In this document: positions 1 through 7,006 of the stretch, one piece after another | Layout of the letters: each line of letters opens with the position of its first letter | How positions within the stretch are numbered: the first letter of the stretch is position 1 | Assembly: GCA_002320605.1 (NCBI GenBank) | Contig: DCKG01000010.1 | Coordinates: forward strand, 1-38,787 | Direction: 5' to 3' | Source: Bacteroidales bacterium UBA1680 | GTDB taxonomy: Bacteria; Bacteroidota; Bacteroidia; Bacteroidales; UBA932 | DNA: 38,787 nucleotides | The notes under the pieces: model-generated | Database searches by the model: none | Seen by the model: the letters and a program-made list of their open reading frames with translations, nothing else | Told to the model about the DNA's origin: nothing | Position numbers and translations under genes: made by a program

Positions 1-220
1 TAAGGAGCAGCCTGAGGTCTCCGAATTGCTCGACATAATCTCAGCTAACTGCTGAAATGGGTGTCCCATTGCGGAAAACAGGAAAGGCTGACCATCCTTT
101 TTTTGATAGGCGGAGCCACGACAGCGTCAGTCTTTCGCCTTTTAGTCACCCTCCTTTACAAGCGTTGCTGCACAAGTTCGTTCTTTTTCTGGAAAAGTCT
201 TCATATTGCTATTTTCCCCT

Positions 221-410
221 TTCCATCCGTAAATCAGGCCCTTTTACGGACGGTGGGTGATTTTCCGGTTCTCCATCCGTAAATCAGGCCCTTTTACGGA
301 CGGTGGGTGATTTTCCGGTTCTCCGTCCGTAATCCAGACCCTTTTACGGACGGCGAGTGGTTTTCCGGTTCTCCGTCCGTAATCCAGACCCTTTTACGGA
401 CGGCGGGTAG
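221..410. repeat. Four tandem 50-bp hairpin-forming repeats
   Basis: Units begin at 221, 271, 321 and 371 with an exact 50-bp period; the last unit is cut short at about 410. Each carries an inverted repeat with 10-nt arms, CCGTCCGTAA and TTACGGACGG, around a 9-10 nt loop. Units 3 and 4 pair perfectly. Units 1 and 2 have one change (CCATCCGTAA), which is an A-C mismatch in plus-strand RNA but a G-U wobble in minus-strand RNA. No coding frame runs through the array. Confidence 0.85.
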
Positions 411-448
411 GAGAGCCGGTTGAAACAGTGTGATTGGGCCTAAGCAAC

Positions 449-484
449 AAAGCGAGTCAGGCACGATATGACCTGACTTGCTTT
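449..484. other. Strong 13-bp hairpin
   Basis: Arms at 449-461 (AAAGCGAGTCAGG) and 472-484 (CCTGACTTGCTTT) pair over 13 positions, with one G-U pair and a 10-nt loop. There is no clear T-run on either side, so it is not a textbook intrinsic terminator. It lies just downstream of the four 50-bp hairpin repeats. Confidence 0.6.
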
Positions 485-686
485 GAGGGGTTCCAAACGC
501 ACCCACGGTGTTCAGTGTGTTTTTGCGGACTCCCGTAATTGTTCCGGGTGTTCTGTTGTGTTTCCCATATGGTTCAAGATTACAAATTCGCTTGCATAAA
601 AAGACTGACTCTGCGAATCACAATCTCCTAATACTCCTCTTCGTCCTACATATGATGCGGCTCCTGTAAGCTAATTGTTGTCAAGC

Positions 687-789
687 AGTTACGTTTGCAT
701 TCGAAAATTCGGATAGACACTGAGCGTTTCGGGCGTGGTCCTTCTGTTTCTGAAGTTACGCTTGCGTTCAAAAACTCGGATGGCCACTG
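687..789. repeat. Pair of 36-bp direct repeats
   Basis: Copies at 687-722 and 754-789 align without gaps with 6 mismatches in 36. Both share the core AGTTACG.TTGC.TTC and end in CACTG. The copies are 67 bp apart, start to start. No gene is visible around them. Confidence 0.7.
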
Positions 790-992
790 GGGAAGTCTGA
801 AGCAGGCTAATAGCCACTGATTGACAGGACTCTCCATTTTTACTATCCCTGATAAATAGCGAATAGTTCCCCTTCCTTTTAAATCCGGATTAAGGGTGGG
901 GCAAGATGCAAGTTCTGCAAAGCAGGACGTAGCAGATTGTGGGAGGGGCGGTGTTGAGCGAAGCGAAACGGAGTCCCGCCTGAGATTCGGGG

Positions 993-1152
993 GGCGATTG
1001 CCTGAAGCATGATTGAAATATATGATCTGACCCGAGTGTGACACAGATTGCGGAAGTGATTGTATGTGCCCAGTCCTTTCCGACAAATGCACGAGATGAA
1101 TTTTTTGAATGATCATTTATTAATCGTCATCCTATTCAAACGCCTCTTCGCA
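993..1152. repeat. 160-bp dispersed intergenic repeat, copy A
   Basis: Aligns without gaps, at roughly 80% identity by eye, to 24301-24460. Both start GGCGATTGCCTGAAGCATGA and contain CTGACCCGAGTGTGACACAG and TGCACGAGATGAA. The conserved parts are not in an open frame common to both copies, so it behaves as a non-coding repeat. Copy A is followed by about 150 bp that are absent from copy B. Confidence 0.8.
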
Positions 1153-1303
1153 TTGTTCGGCGCCACTCGTTCATCCTGCGACCAATTCATGGGACTCAAT
1201 CTTGATGCTATTGCAACTCGAACATATAATTATGATCCGGAAGGATTTGTCCGTGCAAATAGCGGGCTGGGTACTATTCATTGCAGTGGCACGTAATGAG
1301 GCA

Positions 1304-1343
1304 GTGCCTTCCGAGGGGTGCTTTTAAAAGCTGGGCTGGGCAT
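1304..1343. repeat. Partial copy of the GCTTTTAAAAGC palindromic repeat
   Basis: The palindrome GCTTTTAAAAGC followed by a GGGCTGGGCATG-like tail also occurs at about 35091-35118 and 36019-36045, and in a degraded form near 24467. The flanking CCGAGG and GGGCATG words are shared with the 36006-36043 copy. It belongs to a family dispersed over several intergenic regions of the window. Confidence 0.6.
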
Positions 1344-1369
1344 GGCGTCATGTTGTGCAGCGCATTCCG

Positions 1370-1472
1370 ATGCAAGCATGCCTGCCCGCCAATTGTAAAC
1401 GTAGGAACAGAATCGGCTCTGGGTGACGGGATAGTTGGACAAAGATCCTGAAACAATTTCAGGATGACGTGG
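1370..1472. repeat. 103-bp REP-like repeat, copy A
   Basis: Aligns without gaps to 24515-24617. It ends in a perfect palindrome, ATCCTGAAA-CAA-TTTCAGGAT (1445-1465). In copy B the corresponding palindrome has different arm sequence (TTCATGAA / TTCATGA), so the stem is kept while its sequence changed. Read on the minus strand it has the GTCATCCTGAAnTTGTTTCAGGATC pattern typical of bacterial REP sequences. Confidence 0.75.
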
Positions 1473-1609
1473 TTGGTCGTATAGCAAGATGACGTGGTTG
1501 ATCGTATAGCATGATGACGTGGTTGGTCGTGTAGCAGGATGACGTGGTTGGTCGTGTAGCAGGATGACGTGGTTGGTCGTATAGCAAGATGACGTGGTTG
1601 GTCGTCCAG
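1461..1609. repeat. 25-bp tandem repeat array (6 units)
   Basis: Units begin at 1461, 1486, 1511, 1536, 1561 and 1586 (the last is shorter), each about AGGATGACGTGGTTGGTCGT plus RTAGC. They differ at only a few positions. Degenerate 22-26 bp relatives continue to about 1665. The start overlaps the right arm of the REP-like palindrome at 1445-1465, so the array seems to have grown out of the REP unit. There are no spacers, so it is not a CRISPR. Confidence 0.85.
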
Positions 1610-1669
1610 GATGAACGAGGAAAAGACCATTCAGTATGACGGGGTGGTACGTGCAGGATGACCGTGGTG

Positions 1670-1701
1670 TATCCTTAAACACAGGGTTTTGGACTTGATC
1701 C
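1670..1701 (+). repeat. 32-bp repeat TTAAACACAGG..TTGGACTTGATCC
   Basis: Matches 25340-25371 in the same orientation (30 of 32) and 24224-24255 in inverted orientation. It holds a small palindrome, TTGGA-CTTGA-TCC(A). It marks the right end of the repeat-rich block upstream of recA, just as its partner marks the right end of the block at 24-25 kb. Confidence 0.7.
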
Positions 1702-1733
1702 ATGAGCTACCGGGCTGCCCGAGCCGTCACAAC

Positions 1734-1783
1734 AAAAAAAGGAGGATGACCTCTAAGTCCATTTGGACTTTTTAGTCACCCTC
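1734..1783 (-). terminator. Intrinsic terminator of recA
   Basis: Read on the minus strand, an imperfect stem (GAGG.TGAC ... GTCA.CCTC with an inner AAGTCC-AAAT-GGACTT type hairpin) is followed directly by seven T residues (the A-run at 1734-1740). It lies 27-76 nt downstream of the recA stop codon. Confidence 0.8.
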
Positions 1784-1809
1784 TTCTCTATCGCAAACTA
1801 ATAAGGACT

Positions 1810-2841
1810 TTAGTCGTCTTTGACGGTCTTGAGAACCTCGCGGATTTTGGCTTCGATCTCATCGCAGACGGCGGGATTGTCCTTGAGGTATTGCTTCGCA
1901 CCCTCGCGGCCCTGTGCGAGTTTCTGGTCATTGTAGCTGAACCATGAGCCGCTCTTTTGGATGATGTTGTATTCGACGCCCAAGTCCACGACTTCTCCAA
2001 CGTGAGATATCCCTTCACCAAACACGATGTCGAATTCGGCCTTCTTGAAAGGAGGCGCCATCTTGTTCTTAACGACCTTCACCCGTGCCCTGTTGCCAAG
2101 CGCTTCATCGCCATCCTTCAACTGGGTGGTCTTCCTGATGTCCAAGCGGACCGAAGCATAGAATTTAAGTGCGTTGCCACCAGTCGTGGTCTCAGGGTTC
2201 CCGAACATGACTCCGATTTTTTCCCTCAGCTGGTTTATGAATATGCAGCAGGTGTTTGTCTTAGCGATGTTTGCCGTGAGCTTGCGGAGTGCCTGGCTCA
2301 TCAGCCTGGCCTGGAGCCCTACCTTGTTGTCGCCCATCTCGCCCTCGATTTCAGCCTTCGGAGTCAGGGCTGCCACAGAGTCGATCACGACGATGTCAAC
2401 TGCCCCAGAACGGATTAGGTTGTCGGCGATTTCCAGCGCCTGTTCGCCGTTGTCCGGCTGCGAGATGAGAAGCGTGTCCAGATTCACGCCGAGCGCCTTG
2501 GCGTAGGTCCTGTCGAATGCGTGCTCGGCATCGATCATTGCTGCGATGCCTCCTTGTTTCTGAGCCTGTGCGATTGCGTGGATTGCCAGAGTGGTCTTTC
2601 CGCTGGACTCCGGGCCATAGATTTCAATGATTCTTCCGCGCGGATAGCCCCCGACTCCCAATGCGTGATCCAGCGCGATGGAACCCGAAGGAATGACTTG
2701 GACATCCCATTGTGGCTGATCTCCCAGCTTCATGATCGTCCCTTTCCCATAGTCTTTCTCAATCTTGTCGATCGTAGCCTGCAGCGCCTTCATTTTAGCG
2801 GCGTTAACCTCTGCAGCCTGATTCTCTCCCTCTTTTGCCAT
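1810..2841 (-). CDS. recA: Recombinase RecA
   Basis: RecA forms ATP-dependent filaments on single-stranded DNA, catalyses homologous strand exchange and acts as LexA co-protease. The 343-residue length is normal for the family. The Walker A motif GPESSGKT is at residues 76-83, Walker B VVIDS at 151-155, and the DNA-binding L2 region with FGNPETTTGGNALKF is at about 208-223. The C-terminal tail is short, ending KTVKDD. The gene stands alone with its own terminator (1734-1783) and is divergent from rlmN. The minus-strand -7 element TAACTTTG at 2896-2903 fits a Bacteroidota promoter. The recX gene, whose product usually restrains RecA, is 3.6 kb away in the divergent operon instead of directly behind recA. 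Confidence 0.99.
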   Translation of the reverse strand: MAKEGENQAAEVNAAKMKALQATIDKIEKDYGKGTIMKLGDQPQWDVQVIPSGSIALDHALGVGGYPRGRIIEIYGPESSGKTTLAIHAIAQAQKQGGIAAMIDAEHAFDRTYAKALGVNLDTLLISQPDNGEQALEIADNLIRSGAVDIVVIDSVAALTPKAEIEGEMGDNKVGLQARLMSQALRKLTANIAKTNTCCIFINQLREKIGVMFGNPETTTGGNALKFYASVRLDIRKTTQLKDGDEALGNRARVKVVKNKMAPPFKKAEFDIVFGEGISHVGEVVDLGVEYNIIQKSGSWFSYNDQKLAQGREGAKQYLKDNPAVCDEIEAKIREVLKTVKDD

Positions 2842-2895
2842 AATGTCTGTGAATTTAAATTGTTAAAAATTAGGCAATAAGTCCATTGCCTATTG

Positions 2896-2903
2896 CAAAG
2901 TTA
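2896..2903 (-). promoter_or_regulatory. -7 box of recA promoter
   Basis: CAAAGTTA on the plus strand reads TAACTTTG on the minus strand, a full match to the Bacteroidota TAnnTTTG -7 element. It lies 55 nt before the recA start. No TTTG is seen 19-21 nt upstream. I see no clear SOS operator palindrome in the leader. Confidence 0.5.
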
Positions 2904-2936
2904 TCAAAATAACTGAGATTCTGCGATTAATTTTAC

Positions 2937-2944
2937 TAAATTTG
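2937..2944 (+). promoter_or_regulatory. -7 box of rlmN promoter
   Basis: TAAATTTG matches TAnnTTTG. The predicted transcript would begin near 2950, about 19 nt before the ATG at 2969. This supports the ATG over the in-frame TTG at 2942, which lies inside the promoter element. Confidence 0.5.
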
Positions 2945-2968
2945 CTAAGTGCCAAAATCCATGGAGAA

Positions 2969-4060
2969 ATGAAGGAAAAATTGCTTGGAAAGACTCCTGA
3001 AGAGCTGAGGGAAGTTGCTGTGGGATTAGGTTTGCCAGCGTTCACTGGCAAACAGATAGCGCAGTGGCTATATTCAAAGAAAGTAAGGAGAGTAGAAGAA
3101 ATGACGAATATTTCCAAAGAGGGGAGGCAAAGGCTGGCGGAGGCCTGCGATCTTGGAGTCGCGGCCCCTTCGGCCTGCCAGATTTCCACCGACGGCACGA
3201 AAAAATACCTTTTTCCCGTGCGCTGCCCAACGTCTTTTAGACAGAATACCAGCAGCAGCGAACTCTATGAATACGAAGACAGCTCCGTCGAGGCCGTGAT
3301 GATACCGGAGGAGGACAGGAAGACGCTTTGCGTGTCTTCTCAGGCAGGTTGCCGCATGAGCTGCAAATTCTGCATGACTGGCCGGCAAGGCTTTCACGGC
3401 AACCTGTCCGTCTCCGACATCCTGAACCAGTTCATCTCAATCGATGAGTCTGGGGAACTCACGAATGCCGTGTTCATGGGCATGGGCGAGCCTCTGGACA
3501 ACTATGCCAACGTGAAGAAAGCGATAGACGTGCTGACTGCAGACTGGGGCTTCGGCTGGAGTCCTAAGCGCATCACCCTTTCCACGATAGGCATCGTGCC
3601 GGTTTTGAAAAAATATCTCGACGAGACTCGCTGCCACCTAGCCGTTAGCCTTCACGACCCGTTCGGCGAAGAAAGAGGCGATCTCATGCCGATTCAGAAG
3701 AAATATCCTGTCGAGGATGTGATAAGACTGATCAAGCAATATGATTTCACGGGTCAGAGGCGAGTGAGTTTCGAGTACATAATGTTTTCCGGCCTGAACG
3801 ACGATAAACGCCATGCAGATGCCTTTTCCAGACTACTGAAGGGGCTGGAGTGCAGAGTGAACCTCATTCGATTCCACAAGATTCCGGATGCACCGTACCA
3901 GACTTCTCCGGAGCTGATAATGGAAAAATTCAGGGACAGGCTTTCCAATCAAGGTATCACTTGCACCATTAGGACTTCCAGAGGGGAAGACATTTCTGCC
4001 GCCTGCGGAATGCTTGCGGGAAAACATAATCAATCCTATCAAAACGAACCTGACGAATGA
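2969..4060 (+). CDS. rlmN: Dual-specificity 23S rRNA (A2503-C2)/tRNA (A37-C2) methyltransferase RlmN
   Basis: A radical SAM enzyme that methylates C2 of A2503 in 23S rRNA and of A37 in some tRNAs, helping decoding accuracy. From the ATG at 2969 the protein has 363 residues. The 4Fe-4S/SAM motif CxxxCxxC is C128, C132 and C135; GMGEP follows; the methyl-carrying cysteine is C346 in SAACGML near the C-terminus. An in-frame TTG at 2942 exists but overlaps the -7 box. About 20 extra residues (roughly 86-105, after KKYLFPV) interrupt a loop that is short in relatives as I remember them. The stop overlaps the next start (ATGA, 4057-4060), so translation is probably coupled to the patatin gene. Confidence 0.96.
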   Translation: MKEKLLGKTPEELREVAVGLGLPAFTGKQIAQWLYSKKVRRVEEMTNISKEGRQRLAEACDLGVAAPSACQISTDGTKKYLFPVRCPTSFRQNTSSSELYEYEDSSVEAVMIPEEDRKTLCVSSQAGCRMSCKFCMTGRQGFHGNLSVSDILNQFISIDESGELTNAVFMGMGEPLDNYANVKKAIDVLTADWGFGWSPKRITLSTIGIVPVLKKYLDETRCHLAVSLHDPFGEERGDLMPIQKKYPVEDVIRLIKQYDFTGQRRVSFEYIMFSGLNDDKRHADAFSRLLKGLECRVNLIRFHKIPDAPYQTSPELIMEKFRDRLSNQGITCTIRTSRGEDISAACGMLAGKHNQSYQNEPDE

Positions 4061-6480
4061 AGGCGAGATTTATGAATATGCTGCTCTCTGTTCTCGTTTC
4101 ATTGAATGCGATATGTTCAGTGAACGCCCAGAATGCGGATGACGACGCTAGGCTCAAAGGAAGCGTCATCGGTGATCTAAGGCTGGAAGACATTCGTCAG
4201 CATCTGGATTCGGTGAGGCAGAACAGGCATCGTCCGACGGTTGCCCTGGTGCTGTGCGGGGGGGGGGCTAAGGGCGCTGCCGAAATCGGAGCCATGCAGT
4301 ACCTGAAAAAAACCTGCATACCCATCGATATGGTCCTTGGCACAAGCATAGGCGGACTTGTGGGGGGAATATATTCCCTTGGCTATGATGAGAGCCAGCT
4401 GGATTCATTGGTCAAGGGCATTGACTGGGACTACACCCTGAGCGACAAAATACCTTTGAAGTACGTCTCCTACGCCCAGCGTAAATACAAAGAGAAATAC
4501 GTATTGTCTTTCCCTTTCTACTATGACAACACCCCTTACGGGCAGAATGTCGAGGATAATTCGCGAATAGAACGCAAATCTTTGAACAAGATACGCTTGG
4601 GGGCAGGCAGCTCTGATGCGTCGTCGATGGTTAAAAACAACCTCTTGGGCAGCCTTCCTTCCGGAATGATTTATGGGCAGAACGTCAACAACATATTCAG
4701 TGCTCTTTCTGTTGGTTATCAAGATTCCATTGATTTCTATAAGCTCCCGATTCCTTTCCTATGCGTAGCTACCGACCTGGTATCGGGCAAGGCTAAGGTT
4801 TGGACGGAGGGGAAGCTGAACACTGCCCTTCGCTCGACCATGTCGATTCCGGGAATGTTCACGCCAGTTAAAACAGACGGAATGGTGCTTGTAGATGGGG
4901 GAATGAGGAATAATTTCCCTACGGACATCGCTAAGGCGGCTGGGGCTGACATTATTATTGGAATAGATCTTTCGGAGGGCTACAAGGGCTACGACCAGAT
5001 TAACAATCTGATGGACATTTTTGGCGCGGGGATCGACATGATGGGGCGTAATTCTTTCGAGAACAACGTGATGATACCGGATGTCACGATCAAGCCAGAC
5101 TTAGAAGGCTACAACATGCTCAGCTTCGATACCCAGAGCATCGACACGATGTATCGCAGGGGATACGAAGCGGCTCTTGCGGTGAGGAATGAGCTGGACT
5201 CAATCAAGGCACTGGTCGGCGCAGATACGACGACTCTCAGCAGGAAACGAGCCGATGACATAATACGCAATAAGGTCATGGTAGATGGCGTTGAGATTAT
5301 CGGTGTCACAGACGCGGAAAGCGCTTATTTGATGAAGCAGTTGAAAATCAAGGCCGGGACCATGATGGACAAGGACGATTTCGAGGATGCTCAGGCAACG
5401 ATTCTTGGCACTGGGGCGTTTGATTACGTGAATTACGAGCTTGGCGGGACTTGCGAGCCATACCGGCTGAGATTCATGTGCAGGCGCGGCCCTGTCAGCC
5501 AGCTAGGCTTGAGCGGGAGATTCGACTCCGAGGAAATCGTCTCGATGCTGGTCAATGTGGGTTTCGGCGTGCATAAACTTCAAGGCCACTCGCTGGATTT
5601 CACTGGCAAGGTCGGAACAAATCCGTACGCTAAGTTCGTGTATTCATACATCAATCCTAAGGGCATGACGCTCAATGCCCTTGCCGGGGTCAGATACACA
5701 GATAGGAATATGTTCAGCATCGGTGACAATAAGTTCAAGATTAACTTCTTGGATGTTCGCCAGGAACTGTATCTCTCGAATATTCGTTGGTCTAAATTCT
5801 TCTTGAAGGTTGGCGCCAGGAATGACTACTACCATGTCAGTTCGATGATGGCAAGACAGGTCACTGGTGATTATGACATAAATCAGCTCAGCAACGATTA
5901 TATATCGGCATTCGTGGATGCAATCGCTGACTCTTTCGATAATTCCTATCTCCCAACGAAGGGACGCTCGTTGAAACTTTCTTACGAATGGGTTTTCGGG
6001 GGTTTCCCCCACAAGTTCAATAATTTTCACACTTTCCAGTTCAGCGGCAAGTGGTTGTTGGGCGGGGATATATTCGCAGCGATGCCTTCAATCGATGCCC
6101 GCTATCTTCTGGGCTCCGATGTGCCTGTGCCATATACGAACACTATTGGCGGCACTATGGCAGGCCGTTATCTCGACCAGCAGATTCCGTTCATGGGAAT
6201 AGATAATGCCGCTGCCATGCAGACGATGCTTGCAGTCGGTGGCGTGGACGTGCGCTTCAAGCTGTTCAAGAACAACTACCTGTCGGGGGTGTTCAACTAT
6301 GCTGCCACCTTCGACGATTTCAAAGACGTGAAAAGCTGGCGCTCCGAGGTTCGCGACTATTTCGGCTGCGGACTCCAATACGTTTATAATTCTATCATCG
6401 GACCAGTGAAAGCCAACATCCATTGGTCTGACTATAATCACAAGCTGGGCGCATACCTTAGCGTCGGATTCGATTTCTGA
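4057..6480 (+). CDS. Patatin-like phospholipase fused to an Omp85-type beta-barrel
   Basis: An 807-residue protein with a signal peptide (about 1-24, ending SVNA-QN). The patatin domain runs from about 60 to 370: oxyanion loop GGGAKG at 68-73, nucleophile motif GTSIG at 95-99 (Ser97), and catalytic Asp280 in DGG. It therefore looks like an active Ser-Asp lipid acyl hydrolase. A POTRA-like segment (about 405-470) and a C-terminal barrel ending in GFDF follow, the layout of type Vd (PlpD-like) autotransporters and of Bacteroidota patatin/BamA-like proteins. I infer that the passenger is placed in or across the outer membrane; substrate unknown. The start overlaps the rlmN stop by 4 nt and recX follows after 3 nt, so the three genes form an operon. 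Confidence 0.9.
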   Translation: MKARFMNMLLSVLVSLNAICSVNAQNADDDARLKGSVIGDLRLEDIRQHLDSVRQNRHRPTVALVLCGGGAKGAAEIGAMQYLKKTCIPIDMVLGTSIGGLVGGIYSLGYDESQLDSLVKGIDWDYTLSDKIPLKYVSYAQRKYKEKYVLSFPFYYDNTPYGQNVEDNSRIERKSLNKIRLGAGSSDASSMVKNNLLGSLPSGMIYGQNVNNIFSALSVGYQDSIDFYKLPIPFLCVATDLVSGKAKVWTEGKLNTALRSTMSIPGMFTPVKTDGMVLVDGGMRNNFPTDIAKAAGADIIIGIDLSEGYKGYDQINNLMDIFGAGIDMMGRNSFENNVMIPDVTIKPDLEGYNMLSFDTQSIDTMYRRGYEAALAVRNELDSIKALVGADTTTLSRKRADDIIRNKVMVDGVEIIGVTDAESAYLMKQLKIKAGTMMDKDDFEDAQATILGTGAFDYVNYELGGTCEPYRLRFMCRRGPVSQLGLSGRFDSEEIVSMLVNVGFGVHKLQGHSLDFTGKVGTNPYAKFVYSYINPKGMTLNALAGVRYTDRNMFSIGDNKFKINFLDVRQELYLSNIRWSKFFLKVGARNDYYHVSSMMARQVTGDYDINQLSNDYISAFVDAIADSFDNSYLPTKGRSLKLSYEWVFGGFPHKFNNFHTFQFSGKWLLGGDIFAAMPSIDARYLLGSDVPVPYTNTIGGTMAGRYLDQQIPFMGIDNAAAMQTMLAVGGVDVRFKLFKNNYLSGVFNYAATFDDFKDVKSWRSEVRDYFGCGLQYVYNSIIGPVKANIHWSDYNHKLGAYLSVGFDF

Positions 6481-6483
6481 TTT

Positions 6484-6951
6484 ATGAATATGGAATATTC
6501 GAAAATATTGAATAGCCTTCAGCGGCAGTGCGTCAAGAGGGAATATTGCCAATATGACATATTCAGAAAGGCTCTTAAGGCATTTGAGGGGGACAAGGAT
6601 CTTGCACAGCGGGCAGTTGATGCCTTGGCTGCTGACAAGTTCGTCGATGATTCCAGGTACGCCGCTGCCTTTGCTAGGGAAAAGTCCCGCTTGAACGGGT
6701 GGGGACCTGCTAAAATCTCTTTCGCTCTTAGGGGGAAAGGAGTGTCTCAGGCTGCCGTTTCAGCCGCTCTGGATGAGGTCGATCCTGATGAGGTTCGCAG
6801 GAAGATGCGTTCCGTCATGGAAGTGAAGTGCAAGGCACTGGAAGGTGATCCGGAGAGAAAGCTGAAGCTGCTGAAGTTCGGGCTTTCTAGGGGCTATGAA
6901 TATGATGCCTTGGCTCCAGTCGTTGAGGAGCTGATTTCTGGAGCAGAATAA
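6484..6951 (+). CDS. recX: Regulatory protein RecX
   Basis: RecX binds the RecA filament and limits its extension and ATPase activity. The 155-residue protein has the family's small helical-repeat layout: ALxxLxxREYCxYDIxRKAL-like first repeat, the signature D(D/E)xRYAxAFxREK at about 55-68, and a LxxKGVSQxxVxxAL repeat at 80-95. The start ATG (6484) lies 3 nt after the patatin stop; ATG 6490 is an alternative. Its placement at the end of the rlmN-patatin operon, divergent from recA, separates RecX expression from direct recA read-through. Confidence 0.93.
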   Translation: MNMEYSKILNSLQRQCVKREYCQYDIFRKALKAFEGDKDLAQRAVDALAADKFVDDSRYAAAFAREKSRLNGWGPAKISFALRGKGVSQAAVSAALDEVDPDEVRRKMRSVMEVKCKALEGDPERKLKLLKFGLSRGYEYDALAPVVEELISGAE

Positions 6952-6968
6952 TCTCTGCCGAGCATGAT

Positions 6969-6999
6969 TTTGCAATTCGGAATATAATGCCGACCTTTG
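6969..6999 (+). promoter_or_regulatory. Promoter of the MATE transporter gene
   Basis: TTTG (6969-6972), a 19-nt spacer and GACCTTTG (6992-6999, one mismatch to TAnnTTTG) fit the Bacteroidota promoter pattern. The predicted start of transcription falls within a few bases of the ATG at 7007, so the mRNA may be leaderless or nearly so. Confidence 0.5.
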
Positions 7000-7006
7000 C
7001 CGCACT

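Larger units (their letters stand above)
1..1733. other. Gene-poor, repeat-rich intergenic region
   Basis: No reading frame here looks like a real protein. The longer open frames (646-1116 minus, 1274-1703 minus) are low-complexity or simply translate the DNA repeats, and they change frame along the 25-bp repeats. The content is repeats and hairpins, listed separately. A small perfect hairpin (ATGGG-TGT-CCCAT, 57-69) and a motif shared with the recA terminator (TTTTAGTCACCCTC, about 137-151 and 1770-1783) suggest the end of an upstream transcription unit lies near the left edge. Blocks at 993-1152, 1370-1472 and 1670-1701 recur at 24224-25371. Confidence 0.7.

Noticed and set aside
221..410. 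CRISPR array or tRNA cluster in the 50-bp repeats
   Set aside because: The sequence between the palindromes is itself repeated, so there are no unique spacers; no tRNA cloverleaf or CCA-adjacent acceptor pairing is seen.
646..1116. 156-codon open frame on the minus strand
   Set aside because: It crosses the 36-bp repeats and the start of the 160-bp repeat, has no domain-like pattern, and the repeat's second copy is not open in the same frame.
1461..1609. CRISPR array
   Set aside because: The 25-bp units follow each other without spacers, and no cas gene is present in the window.
1274..1703. Two overlapping minus-strand frames with YTTNHVILLHDQPRH-like repeats
   Set aside because: They are translations of the 25-bp tandem DNA repeat, which shifts frame each unit; two frames are equally open, so there is no coding signal.
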